NCBI GenBank assembly: GCA_023512835.1 | Contig: CM042085.1 | Coordinates: 34,134,312 to 34,198,311 of the forward strand | DNA length: 64,000 nucleotides | DNA from: Taxillus chinensis | Lineage: Eukaryota; Streptophyta; Magnoliopsida; Santalales; Loranthaceae | Reading direction: 5' to 3' | Part shown: piece by piece, positions 10,722 through 21,985 of the stretch | Layout: each line of letters opens with the position of its first letter | Position numbering within the stretch: the stretch's first letter is position 1 | Notes under the pieces: model-generated | The model's database searches: none | The model's input: only the letters and a program-made list of their open reading frames with translations | Told to the model about the DNA's origin: nothing | Program-made: the position numbers and the translations under genes

Positions 10722-10739
10722 TGGCGACTCTGCTGGGGA
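10722..10739 (+). other. Ogre-B primer-binding site (tRNA-Arg type)
   Basis: TGGCGACTCTGCTGGGGA lies two bases after the LTR end. It complements the 3' end of the plant tRNA-Arg whose acceptor side reads CAGCGGAGTCGCCA (recalled from general knowledge), with one mismatch. tRNA-Arg priming is typical of Ogre elements. Confidence 0.8.
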
Positions 10740-11374
10740 AATAAGAACTTTAGAGAGTTAGGTCTAGAACTAGGATTAGGAGGTTATCTTTAATTATACT
10801 GTTGTATATATTTAACTGTTGTGCTAAGTTGTTTTTTTTATTAGACATTTATTTCTTGTTTATTGGTCTTGTTTACTGTGATTTATTTATACACTTTAAC
10901 TACCATGATAGTTGTGATTTACTGCTTTCAATACTTGTTGCATTCATGCATAACCCTATACCCGGGTTTAGCACAATTTAGGTTAGCGAGGTTCAGTACG
11001 GTCCCCAGCGCGTTGATCATTATCCGCAATGGGGCCTCGGACTCCTCACTCAAGCTTGAGGTTCTTTTAAGACACGTCCTTTTAAGATCCCCCTCCGGTA
11101 AATATCATGGTGTACGGAGCCCTCTATTGAGGAAGTTTGGGAACCAACGAATAAGATAGGTGTAGCAATAGAACCCCATCAGGGGCATTGACCCACACTT
11201 TGTTTGCTCATTCCATGCTAACCCTTGTTTTGCAGGGTAGTCCTTAAGTCATTCCCTGCACATATTAGCTGTTTTTTTACTATTGGTTTATTCTTTTTCT
11301 TGTCTAACTACCTTGATATATATTAACCTGTCATCCTAACCTGTCACCATGCATAACACAACATTCATATAGGC
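10740..11374 (+). other. Ogre-B untranslated leader
   Basis: 635 bp between primer site and ORF1: T-rich at first, then a GC-richer block (10970-11190), then T-rich again. I see no conserved coding frame; the 98-codon frame at 10863-11159 resembles nothing I know. Packaging signals are expected here but cannot be placed. Confidence 0.5.
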
Positions 11375-12775
11375 ATGGCAACTTTCAGTCATCTCGTAAA
11401 AGGCCCTCAGGACAAGGAGGCTGTCGCAGTGGTGGCCCAAGCATCTGGAGACATTCAAATTCGCCTTGGAGACTTTCCGCCAGGGGAAACCCACAAGGCA
11501 GAACATGTTATCATAGAAGATCAGCTGGACTACACTAAGGAGGTGCAGACAATATGGAGGCAATGGTCAGACGAAAGGAAAAGCATATACATATAACAGT
11601 TTGGGGATTTGCTCCATGTGACCGAGCTACTGGCCGATACAGATATGCTTGAGGCAGCCATATATTTCTGGGAGCCTCAACGGCGGTGCTTTGACTTCAA
11701 CGGCATAGATCTGGTTCCCACAATAGAAGAATACAGAAGATTATTGGACATCCCCGTGGAAAACAAAATGAAGATCTATCTACCTGAGCCCAGAAGGTCA
11801 TGTCGAAGGGCCTTTGCTGAGATTATGGGAAAGCCAGTATGGGACTCACCGGTGGTCACAACCTACGGTGGGCGAGAATATCTTCCATGGGTAACAATCA
11901 AAGAAATAATACAGACTGTAACAGAAGCAAAGGCACACAAACTGCTTACACTAGCTATATATGGGCTAGTCATTTTCCCGAGGATACCGGCCCACATCGA
12001 TGGCGCAATTGTAGATTTGGTCCAGCAGGTGCTCAAAGGATGTGACCCTACTCCTGTTATCTTGGCTGAAACCATCCGATCTCTTACTTACCTGAGGAGT
12101 AAAGGCTCGGGACCGTTCATGGGGTGCCTACCTCTCCTGTGTACCTGGTTGCAAGGTTATTTCCCCTATAGTGTTCATCGTTTCCCTGCTGTTTATCAAG
12201 TACCAGCCACAACACTACTAGATATTCTGCTCAGCAAGTGGAGCCTACCAAAAGACTTTGAAAGCTGGAAAAAGAAGTTGGAGAACCTCACGTGCCACAT
12301 TACCTGGATCGCTCCTTGGATGCCGGTGGTCTCCATGACATATAGCTGCGGGGACTACAATTGGGTTCCACTTTTAGGTCCCTGGGGAGGAACTACATAT
12401 GCACCACTGCAGGTGGGAAGACAAGTGGGGCGTCATCAGATTATTCCCGTGCTCTTTGGCATGGAAGAGTGTAACTTCACTTACAAAGAGAACCATGCTC
12501 ACAGAAGAAGGCAAGAAGATGTATCAAGCATGGTCCACACCACACAAGATCCAACCCAACAGTTCAAAACCTGGTGTTTACCCAGCATACATATCTTGGA
12601 GGGCACAACACAAGCCACAGCTAACTTCAGACATGAAGGCTATCCTCAAGGAGAATTAGACTTTAAGGCAGCAGATCCAGAGGCTAGAAGCATCTCTAGA
12701 AGGAGCTATTCAAAGGCTGCAACTGAGGGAAAAGCAGGTCGAGACCATAATGAAGAAGAGGGAGGAAGCAGGTGA
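11375..12775 (+). pseudogene. Ogre-B ORF1 (Tat-lineage upstream protein, DUF7745-like)
   Basis: One frame of 466 codons broken only by TAA at 11594-11596. After the break come HVTELLADTDMLEAAIYFW, RRCFDFNGIDLVPTIEEYRRLL and WVTIKEIIQ. The aromatic FW...RCF..G...L.PT.EEY signature is that of the protein encoded upstream of gag in Ogre-type elements (annotated in plants as a DUF7745-type domain); its function is unknown. The C-terminal 80 residues are Lys/Arg/Glu-rich. It sits between leader and gag, the diagnostic Ogre position. The start ATG at 11375 is chosen because the conserved frame opens there. Confidence 0.8.
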
Positions 12776-13073
12776 ACGACCACCCTAGAGAAAGAGGCGC
12801 CGTGCTCCTTAGGAGATGACTGGAAGAATGCCTTAAGATCATGTAGTGATAGCTTTCATTTTACATGGCATTTCAGCATTGTATGTTTGTATTGTGTGCA
12901 ACAAAGTTGTTTGTTTCCTTAACCCTTTGCATAGACATTCATGCATACATGCATATCAAATGAAAAATCAAGTAAAAATTCCCATGTACCCAGGTGGGTA
13001 GCTGCCTCTCTCCAGGATTGCGCACTCTTATAATCTCAGATCTCGCCGCAATCAAGTATCACAGCCACAACCG
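12776..13073 (+). other. ORF1-gag spacer of Ogre-B
   Basis: About 300 bp of AT-rich, non-coding sequence with a pyrimidine-rich stretch and a CCCAGG at about 12989-12994 that could serve as a splice acceptor for a gag message skipping ORF1. That use is speculation; no matching donor was identified. Confidence 0.4.
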
Positions 13074-15488
13074 ATGGCAGACGAAGCAGAGAACAGACTC
13101 ATGGGTTTAGAACAATCACAACAAGCCCTGCAGGGGCAAATGGCTTTGATGATGGATATGCTCACCAAGCTGACTGAAGAAAGAGAAAGAATCCCGGCAA
13201 GAGGAACCCCAACAGGGGGAACCATCAATCACCACCAAGAGCAGGGGTAAGACGCAGTTCAACCGCCCAATCCGGCTCCAAGCCAGGCACCCACCTATCA
13301 TCCTGCTATGGCACAACCTCCAACTCCAAATCAAACTCATTTCACTATGCCCACATCGGGACATACAATGAAGGTAATGGGTTCCCTAGCTCCTCCGGAA
13401 AATATTGAGTCTCCCGCTCTACGCCGACTCGAGGAAAGATTGAAAGCCGTAGAAGGCATTGACAGCTATGGCATGACCAGCCCACAAGACTTATGCTTAG
13501 TCCCTGGAGTGGTGCTACCACCAAAATTCAAAATGCCGGAGTTTGAAAAGTTCAACGGGACCCGGTGTCCAAAGACACATTTGGCCATGTACTGTCAAAA
13601 GATGGCTGCTTATGCTAGTGAAGACAAGCTCCTCATGCATTGTTTCCAGGAAAGCCTAACCGGGGCATCACTTCGCTGGTACTTTCAACTAAATGGAAAC
13701 CGCATCAAGACATGGAAGGAATTGGCTACCTCTTTCTTGGCACAATACAAACATGTCACCGAGCTGGCGCTGGATCGACTAACCCTGCAGTCTATGGAAA
13801 AGGGATCCGAGGAGAATTTCAAAGATTATGCACGAAGATGGAAAGAGACAGCTGTGGAGGTCCAACCTCCTCTTACCGAAAGAGAACTCACCACTCTTTT
13901 TATCAGCACACTAAAAGGCATATACTGCGAGAAGTTCATAGGTAACGTCTCCAACAACTTTGCGGACTTGGTTGCATCCGGTGAACGCGTAGAAAGTGGA
14001 ATTAAAGGAGGGAAGCTAAAGGGTGATGCGGCTGAGGCATCAAAACGGTTTCAACCACCAGCAAGGAAGAAGGAAAATGAGAGCAACCTGGTATACCAAG
14101 CGCACCAGTCAATACAACCAACATTCTACCAAGCACCAGGATGCTACAGAGGGTCACCGGTAGTTGCTTATGCTGCACCTGCATCACCTCCCCAATTCAT
14201 GCCATACTTGCCACAAGGAGGGGTTCCATTTCCATATCCAATGACACCTAATCCGTTTCAACCAAGAGTGCCTTATGCAGAGCAACCAAGGCCAGCAACT
14301 CAGGTGGGACCAGGAGCCTCATTCCAAGGACAAGGGCAACCGAGGGCCCAAACCCAGCAAGCAGGAGCAAATCAGGCTTCCTGTCGACCACGACAAGAGT
14401 TTGATCCAATTCCAATGACTTATGCGGAATTATACCCCAAGCTCTTAGAGGCAAGGATGGTAACCCCTATACCCTTGGGAGAAATAAAGACGCCTCCCCC
14501 GTCCTGGTATAAGCCAGAGGCCAGATGTGAATATCATGCAGGTGGAGCTGGACATGATATCAGAAACTGTATAACCTTCAAAAGGAAGGTTCAGGCATTA
14601 AAGGATGCAAAGTGGCTGGATTTTTCCGCACTGGCTGGGACACCAAATGTGAACAGTAATCTGCTTCCAGAACATTCCCATGACGTGGCCAGTATCACAA
14701 CAGAAAGACGGCTAGAGAAAGTTTCACAAATATAAGTAGAGAAAAGCTATTTGTTTAACCTGCTGCAGGAATATGGATATATACTCGCTCCCGACACATT
14801 GAAGACAGAGAAAGGGACAGAGTTAGAGAAAGAATGCCTTTATCACAAAATGTCACGGGGGCATGACATCGAACACTGTAGCGAGTTTGCTGGCATGGTA
14901 CAAAGGCTCATGGACCAAACCATGATCGAATTCTCAAGAGGAGGAACGGATAACCAAAGCCACATGATCCAAGGAGATGATCCACACAAATCGCCATGGG
15001 TGCCAACACCCCTTGTCTTAAATGTTAAGGCTCCGGAGATCCCGCTACTGCCACATGGAATCAAGCCTCTCACTATCCATGCCTCAAGTCTCGTGCCAGA
15101 CAAAGGGGGGAGAACCGAAATCCCACAACTACCGCATGGAATTGCACCTCTCACCATAGGTGTTCCTGCTCCTTTCCCTTATAAGATTGATAAAGCAGTC
15201 CCATGGAACTATAGTTGTGAAATAGTCCAGGGAGCCACCGCAGCAGAAAAGAAGACCAGGAGCGGTCGGGCATATGCCCCTGATATGGCTGACAAAGCAA
15301 TGAAGGAAAAAGTTGTAGAACCAGACATTGGGCCAACACAGGAGGCAACGAGGAAAGGAACACCAATTACTAAAGAAGAGACCATGGAATTTTTAAAACT
15401 CATGAAGCAAAGCGAGTATAATATTGTGGATCAACTAAGTCGACAACCGGCTCGCATCTCCTTGCTCTCATTAATGATGGATTCCTAG
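13074..15488 (+). pseudogene. gag: Ogre-B gag
   Basis: The frame opens with an ATG at 13074 and a short coiled-coil start (LMGLEQSQQALQGQMALMM), with TAA at 13248-13250 soon after. The capsid region follows from 13308: FEKFNGTRCPKTHLAMYC, LTGASLRWYFQL, FKDYARRWKETA, LTTLFISTLKGIYCEKF. A Pro/Gln-rich linker spans 14090-14400. Two atypical knuckles of the Tat type are present: CEYHAGGAGHDIRNC (about 14527) and CLYHKMSRGHDIEHC (about 14836). TAA at 14733-14735 separates them and TAG at 15486-15488 ends this stretch. All breaks are nonsense in a single frame. Gag would form the virus-like particle. Confidence 0.88.
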
Positions 15489-16564
15489 CCCCACCGGGAA
15501 GCACTGCTGAAAGTTCTAAGCCAAGCTTACGTTCCACCGACCATCTCAGTGGCAAATGTTGATGGAATCACCAGTAACCTCATCATGAATAACGTCATTA
15601 GCTTTGGAGATGACGAGCTACCCCAAGAAGGAAAGGGGCACATAAAAGCTCTGCACATTACAGTCAAATGTAAGGAGCATACCATAGCCCGAGTACTCAT
15701 TGACAACGGCTCTGCCTTGAACATTATGCCCTTGCATATACTGCAGCAACTTCCAATCGACACATCCTATATGCGTCCCTGTACGATGAAAGTACGAGCA
15801 TTCAATGGAGGAAAGCGTGATGTGGTGGGAACTCTGGATGTTCCACTCATGATTGGGCCAACTACTTTTACAGTGGAATTTCAGGTGATGGACATCACAC
15901 CATATTACAGCTATTTGTTGGGAAGACCCTGAATCCACATGGCAGGAGCAGTGCCATCAAGTCTCCACCAGAAGATGAAATTTGTAATGGGGGACCAGCT
16001 CATCTGCATCTCTAGAGAGACAAGTTTCTTCGTCACCAAACCGGCATCAGTTCCTTATATTGAGAGCAACGAAGATGTGCCAGAATGCTCCTATTGGGCT
16101 TTTGAGATGGTGAATGTCGCTTCTGCCCCAGACCATCGTCTTTCGAAGGCAGCAAAAATGGTTGCAGCCACTATGATCAAACAGGGATACAAACCGAGGC
16201 AAGAATTAGGCCTAACAGCTCAAGGGATTCAGAAGCCCCTGATCATCCGAGAAAATACCGAAAAGTTTGGGTTAGGCTACGTACCTACAAAAGCTGACAG
16301 ACAGAGGGAAGCTATCAAGAAGAGGGAAGTCAGAATGGCAAGATTGCAGAAAAGGCCAGTACAAGAAGAAAGGAGAAGCTTCCCCCCCTTGAATGTTACA
16401 TTCCGGAGTGGAGGGTTTATCCATAAAAGCCAAGCTGAACCCAAGACGGGGACTGTAGCCATGTTGGACACAAATGAGCATGCACCAAGCGAGATGGTTC
16501 AGTTAGTGCGAGAAGATCCCAATCTGCCATTGAACAATTGGACCAGCCTGGACCTCCCCATAAT
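15489..16564 (+). pseudogene. pro: Ogre-B aspartic protease with G-patch-like motif
   Basis: Continues the gag frame. The active-site motif LIDNGSALN is at about 15696-15722 (catalytic Asp 15702-15704), with Asn where most families have Thr or Ser. The C-terminal landmark LLGRP is followed by a TGA at 15930-15932 where relatives have Trp. Downstream, GYKPRQELGLTAQGIQKPL (16186-16242) and EKFGLGY form a G-patch-like glycine pattern, then a Lys/Arg-rich tail. The coding part ends at the 5' splice site of the intron. Protease would process the polyprotein in the particle. Confidence 0.85.
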
Positions 16565-16747
16565 GTAATGCTTAAGGGGTCACTGGGATTGAATGTATTC
16601 TATTTTAATGTACTTTGAAGCTGTGAACATTTGTTTTTCCTTACACCTTCCAATCAAATGTGTTTTTCAAAATCTTTCATGGTGCATTCCATTCACCACA
16701 TATGCATATCATATTTGGTTACCTACTTGTCATTCTCTTATAAGCAG
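16565..16747 (+). other. Ogre-type intron between protease and RT (183 bp)
   Basis: Begins GTAATG, ends TTATAAGCAG after a T-rich run, and is AT-rich compared with its flanks. Its length is a multiple of three, and the Gag-Pro frame (codons starting at multiples of 3) continues in the same frame from 16749. The only in-frame stop inside is TAA at 16566-16568, which overlaps the 5' splice site. Unspliced RNA would stop after protease; spliced RNA would read on into RT. An intron here is established for Ogre elements; the exact ends are inferred from sequence. Confidence 0.75.
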
Positions 16748-18314
16748 GTATCACAATGTCAATGAAAACATAGTATGTGAAGGCGAAACGAGATGCCAAA
16801 GGTTTGACCAAAGTCCAAACTGGGAGCAGCCCGTGTTTGAAGCTGACGAGAATGAGGTAGAGGAGACACCTGAGCTACCAGGGGAGATTATACGCCTATT
16901 GGAAAGGGAAGACCGTTTATCCATTCCAAGTGAAGACCCAGTAGAAACAGTGAACTTGGGGACAACAGCCGAACAAAAAAAATTGAGAGTGGGGTCTTTG
17001 ATAGCTACCGACATCAGGAAGAAGTTAATCGAGCTGTTAAGAAGCTACATCGACATTTTTGCATGGTCATACCAAGATATGCCCGGATTAGACACAGATA
17101 TAGTGCAGCATCACATACCAGTGAAGCCAGAGTGTAAGCCAGTATAGCAGAAACTGCGAAGAATGAGACCAGAGATGATACTGAAGATTAAAGAAGAAGT
17201 CAAAAAGCAATGGGATGCAGGTTTCCTAAGTGTCTCCCGTTATCCAGAATGGGTGGCCAATGTTGTACCAGTACCGAAAAAAGGAGGCAAAGTACGCATG
17301 TGTGTCGATTATAGAGAACTGAACTGGGCCAGTCCGAAAGACAACTTCCCGCTTCCTCATATTGATACCTTAGTGGATAATATAGCAAAACACGCCCTAT
17401 TGTCATTCATGGATGGTTTCTCGGGCTATAATCAAATTCGTATGGCCCCCGAACACAAAGAGAGGACCACATTCACGACACTTTGGGGCACTTTCTGCTA
17501 TAATGTGATGCCTTTTGGTCTGAGGAACGCAGGGGCAACTTATCAGCGAGCCATGGTGACCCTATTCCACGACATGATGCATAAGGAAATCGAAGTATAT
17601 GTGGACGACATGATAGCCAAATCACGAAGCACTGAAGATCATATCGAAGTACTCTGCAAGCTCTTCAATAGGCTACGGAAATATCAGCTGAAATTGAACC
17701 CCAAAAAGTGCACTTTCGGAGCCATGTCGGGAAAATTGTTGGGTTTCATTGTGAGCCAAAAAGGAGTTGAAATCGATCCAGATAAAGTTCGAGCTATTCA
17801 AGAGATGCCGCCACCACGGACCATCAAGGAGATTAGAGGATTCCTAGGGCGACTGAATTATATTGCTCGATTTATTTCCCAATTAACAGCCACATGCGAA
17901 CCCATTTTCAAGACTTTACGGAAGAACAACCCCAAAATTTGGAATGACAAGTGTCAAGAAGATTTTGACAAGGTCAAACAATACCTGTCTAATCCACCTA
18001 TTTTGGTCCCACCAGTACCGGATAGACCTCTGATCTTATACTTGACCGTTCAGGAGTCAGCGATGGGTTGTGTCTTGGGGCAACACGATTCTACAGGCAA
18101 GAGGGAGCAGGCCATTTATTACCTGAGCAAGAAGTTCACCGTCAATGAAGAAAACTACACACCCTTGGAGAAGACGTGCTGTGCTCTTGTCTGGATAACA
18201 AGAAGATTGAGGCAATACACTCTTTATCATACTACTTGGCTGATTTCAAGGCATGATCTGCTTAAATATCTCTTGGAAAAGCCATCCATTTCTGGAAGAA
18301 TCGCCAAGTGGTAG
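16748..18314 (+). pseudogene. pol: Ogre-B reverse transcriptase and RNase H
   Basis: After an acidic linker, the RT entry (FAWSYQDMPGLD) is followed by TAG at 17145-17147. Then come RT blocks MCVDYRELN, FPLPHIDTLVDN, FMDGFSGYNQIRM, MPFGLRNAGATYQRAM, catalytic YVDD (about 17599-17610), LGFIVSQKGVEIDPDK and IRGFLGRLNYI. RNase H starts near LILYLTVQESAMGCVLGQ and contains AIYYLSKKF and NYTPLEKTCCALVW. The frame ends at TAG 18312-18314. Apart from two stops the frame is open for 1.5 kb, and RT motifs are complete. Confidence 0.92.
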
Positions 18315-19036
18315 TTGATCCTATCGGAGTACGATATCATCTACGTACCTCAAAAAGCCATAAAAGGAAGTGTGATAGCCGACTATCTAGCAGATAGAGC
18401 GCTGGAAGACTTTGAGCCCATGACTATTGGCTTCCCAGATGAGCACATCAACATCATTTCGGCCGAAGTATCAGACATATGGACGATGTAGTTCGATGGA
18501 GCCTCCAGTCACTTAGGTCACGGTGTTGGGGCCATCCTGATATCCCCAAAAGGCGAACATTTTCCCATGGCGGCAAAGCTAACCTTCCCTTGTACAAACA
18601 ATGTAGCAGAATATGAGGCTTGTGTGATGGGACTTCAAGAAGCCATTAACAAAGGAATCAAAAAATTACGAGTGTTCGGCGATTCGGCACTCATCATTTT
18701 TCAAGTAAGGGGTGAATGAGAGACTCGAAACCGCAAATTAACCCATATCAGAAGCACGTTGCAGAGTTAGCCGAGCAATTCGAAGACATCACGTTTGAGC
18801 ATATGCCGAGGGAATATAATCAGCTCCCTGACGCACTAGCAACTCTAGCCTCCCTCCTTCGGCTAGACACAACGTTGGAAGTTCAGTCTTTTGATATCCG
18901 CATACAAGATGCTCCTGCACATTGCATGACCATTGACGAAAATTTCGAAGAAAAGCCCTGGTACAATGATATCAGACAATACTTGCTTAAACAAGAGTAT
19001 CCAGCTGAGGCCTCTGAGTTTGATAAAAGAAATATC
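18315..19036 (+). pseudogene. pol: Ogre-B archaeal-type second RNase H
   Basis: A second RNase H domain follows the first: FDGASSHLGHGVGAILISP with its Asp just after TAG 18489-18491, then FPCTNNVAEYEACVMGLQEA (catalytic Glu), LRVFGDSALIIFQVRGE (Asp) and PDALATLASL. This extra domain is characteristic of the Tat lineage. A TGA and a small indel at about 18711-18725 shift the frame from phase 0 to phase 2. TGA at 19037-19039 ends the next stretch. Confidence 0.85.
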
Positions 19037-20205
19037 TGAAGGTCAGCATCCAACTATTATCTTGATGACTCGATTCTGTACAAGAGAAACCATGACATGG
19101 TGTTATTGTGGTGTGTGGCAAAAGAAGAATCGACACAAATAATGAAAGAAGTGCACGAAGGGGAATGTGGTTCACATGCAAATGGACATGCATTAACAAG
19201 ACAAATCATGCGAATGGGCTATTATTGGGTCACCATGGAAAAAGATTGCATTGAGTATGTGCGCAAATGCCTCAAGTGTCAAATTTATGGTGATAAGATC
19301 CAAGTACCACCGTCCAAACTACACGTGATGGTTTCCCCGTGGCCGTTCTCACTTTGGGGCATTGACGTTATCGGACCAATATCTCCAAAAGCTTCTAATG
19401 GTCATCATTTCATTTTGGTAGCCATTGATTACTTCACAAAGTAGGTAGAAACAACATCATATGCTAATGTCACACAGGCTGTGGTACTTCGATTTATGCA
19501 GAACAACATCATATGCCGATATGGGCTTCCCGAGCAGATCATAACGGACAATGCTGCCAATTTAAACAGTCGAATGATAGGAAGGTTGTGTGAAACATAC
19601 AAAATTCAACACCGCAACTCGACCCCCTATCGCCCAAAGATGAATGGAGCAGTTGAGGCAGCCAACAAGAACATCAAGAACATTATCAGAAAAATGACTG
19701 AAACATACAAAGATTGGCACGAGAAGCTACCATACGCTTTGCACGCTTATCGTACCTCAGTGCGTACATCGACCGGGGCAACTCCATTTTCTTTGGCTAT
19801 GGCATGGAAGCAGTTCTACCAGTCGAAGTGGAGATACCTTCCCTCCGAGTACTTAAGGATACTCAGCTCAAAGAAGCAGAATGGGTCCAAAGTTGTTATG
19901 AGCAGTTGAATTTAATTCAAGGCAAGCGCTTGGCAGCAGTTTGCAGAGGACAGCTATACCAACAGAGAATGATGAACAATTACAATAAAAAGGTGAAGCG
20001 CGGAAGCTTTCAAGAGGGTGATCTTGTCCTTAAGAAGATCTTACCAATTCAATATGACCGTAGAGGCAAGCGGACTCCCAATTATGAAGGCCCATATGTT
20101 GTGAAAGAAGCATTCTCGGGAGGCGCATTGATCCTTGCCAAAATGGATGGAGATGAGCTTCCTAATCCAGTAAATAGCGACGCCGTCAAAAAGTTTTATG
20201 CTTAA
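19037..20205 (+). pseudogene. pol: Ogre-B integrase
   Basis: Zinc-binding HHCC region: HANGHALTRQIMRMGYYW then CIEYVRKCLKCQIYGD. Catalytic core: Asp in WGIDVIGPI, Asp in IITDNAANLNS, Glu in MNGAVEAANKN. TAG at 19442-19444 falls where relatives have Trp (FTK-stop-VE). A one-base deletion near 19797 shifts the frame; it resumes as YGMEAVLPVEVEIPSLRVL and ends KKFYA before TAA at 20203-20205. The same ending is present in Ogre-A at 6788, which fixes the polyprotein stop. Confidence 0.9.
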
Positions 20206-20244
20206 CTCTCATACTTCCCCACAAGATTCTCATTCCTGTAATGA

Positions 20245-20370
20245 GCGGAGTTGGTGAAAACTCGAAAGGGCACCAAGGGTAAAATACAAAGCTCCAATAA
20301 AAGACAAAAGAGAAAACAAAGGCGGACTTGGTGAAAACCTAAAAGGGCACCAAGGGTAAAATACAAAGCC
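20245..20370 (+). repeat. Post-pol duplicated hairpin segment, Ogre-B copy
   Basis: Two copies about 82 bp apart, each with TTGGTG and CACCAA arms (7-bp stem in the second copy, 6-bp in the first) and the shared tail GGGTAAAATACAAAGC. It corresponds position for position to 6861-6992 in Ogre-A. Confidence 0.7.
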
Positions 20371-21426
20371 AACAATAAATCCTGAAGGGTGAAATCAGTC
20401 AGAATCTGAAAGGATCAGAACCACAACAAATAGGGTCCGTTGCAAGCAATAGAGACAACATCATCCAAAAACAGCGGCTGCAAATAGTGAAAGACTTGGT
20501 CAAACCTGCGGTACGCTCGAATCAAATTTGTACATCATGCTTTTAAAGACTTGTGATTCTGTTTATCAAATTATAACAATAGGACACTTTTTATGATATA
20601 AATATGTCTTGTGGAATTAAACCAGCAAAAGTCTTTTTATCTTTTTAATCATGTTACATCGTCTTCATTTCACATTTAAGTAGAACATCTTAAATCCCCA
20701 GTAAGCTCTTCTAGCATTGCCTTATGAGTAGGGCCAAGCTCAAAATCCCCAAACAACTTAAGGCCCCCAACTCGGAGTACTCATATCTCCACAGAATATC
20801 ACTATCCCCAGAGAAGCTATCAAGTCAAGCTCCTTAATATGGCAAAGCGAAATTTAACAAACCCTTCATGCACAACAGATAGTTCCCTAACAAAGACAGG
20901 ACAGACTCTCCATCCAAAGAGAACATTGTTCCCCAACAAGTTAAATGTCAGCCAACCTCTCCAACGACATTTTCATCCTGGCAAACCCTTATTGATACAT
21001 CATATTGCATTCGATGCATACATCGCATTGCATCACATTGCATCATATTTCACCACAAGTTGAGGTTTATGCATCCCCGCATGCAGCACATTGCAGTCCA
21101 TGCATCATTTGCATACATTCAGCATACTCTGTGATTTCAGGAACGTTGCCGTCTCTGAAGATCCTAAGAGCTCATACTCAGCAAGCTTCTCATCAAGCTA
21201 TCCTAGCTTTCTTTGTTCAACTGTACACCTCTTCCCTTGCAATTTCCCCGAAGTCTAAACGCATCCCTTTGGCACTTGACAAACTTTTCCCATTTTGGGT
21301 CACCTCGTAGAGCGATCTCCTTGAGTGAACTCGTAGAGGGAGCTCAAATTGGGTTACCTCCCAAACTCCCCAATTCCTTAAAGCATTCCCCAAATACCAT
21401 TTGATGTCTCCAACAAGTCTTCCCAA

Positions 21427-21985
21427 TTTAAGCCTATCGTTGTTGTGGGCTTTCCGTTTTCAATTCAAGCCTATCGTTGTTGTGGGCTATTCATTTTCAA
21501 TTCAAGCCTATCGTTGTTGTGGGCTATCCATTTTCAATTCAAGCCTATCGTTGCTGTGGGCTATCCATTTTCAATTCAAGCCTATCGTTGCTGTGGGCTA
21601 TCCGTTTTCAATTCAAGCCTATCGTTGCTGTGGGCTATCCATTTTCAGTTCAAGCCTATCGTTGCTGTGGGCTTTCCATTTTCAATTCAAGCCATCATTG
21701 CTGTGGGCTATCCATTTTCAATTCAAGCCTATCGTTGCTGTGGGCTATCCGTTTTCAATTCAAGCCTATTGTTGCTATGGGCTATCCATTTTCAGTTCAA
21801 GCCTATCGTTTCTGTGGGCCTTTCAATTTTTAGTTCACACCCATCATTGTTGTGGACCTTTTCTATTTTTCAATTCGAGCCTATCGTTGCTGTGGGCGTT
21901 TCAACTTTTAGTTCATGCCCATCATTGTTGTGGGCCTTTTCTCTTTTTTAGTTCAAGCCTGTCATTATTGTAAGCTTTCAATCTC
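21427..21985 (+). repeat. 37-38-bp tandem repeat (about 15 units) in Ogre-B 3' region
   Basis: The unit begins AAGCCTATCGTTGCTGTGGG and continues CTATCCATTTTCAATTC. Units 1-10 are near identical; the last five are more diverged, with CCATCATTG and longer T runs. All three forward frames stay open through much of it, as expected for a repeat, so the apparent 190- and 168-codon proteins are not taken as genes. Such 3'-region arrays are known to seed plant satellite DNA. Confidence 0.9.

Noticed and set aside
10645..10740. tRNA gene at the tRNA-like words near the primer site
   Set aside because: Only the complement of a tRNA 3' end is present, with no cloverleaf; the same applies at 49512 and 58473.
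11375..12775. Reading Ogre-B ORF1 as a host gene
   Set aside because: It lies between the primer site and gag of one element in the same orientation, the standard Ogre position, and its sequence pattern fits the lineage's ORF1.
21401..21973. 190-codon repetitive protein with YPFSIQAYRCCG-like units
   Set aside because: It comes from the 37-38-bp tandem array, is open in three frames and lies in the 3' non-coding region of Ogre-B.
21427..21985. CRISPR-like regular repeats
   Set aside because: Units are directly adjacent with no unique spacers, and the context is a plant retrotransposon.
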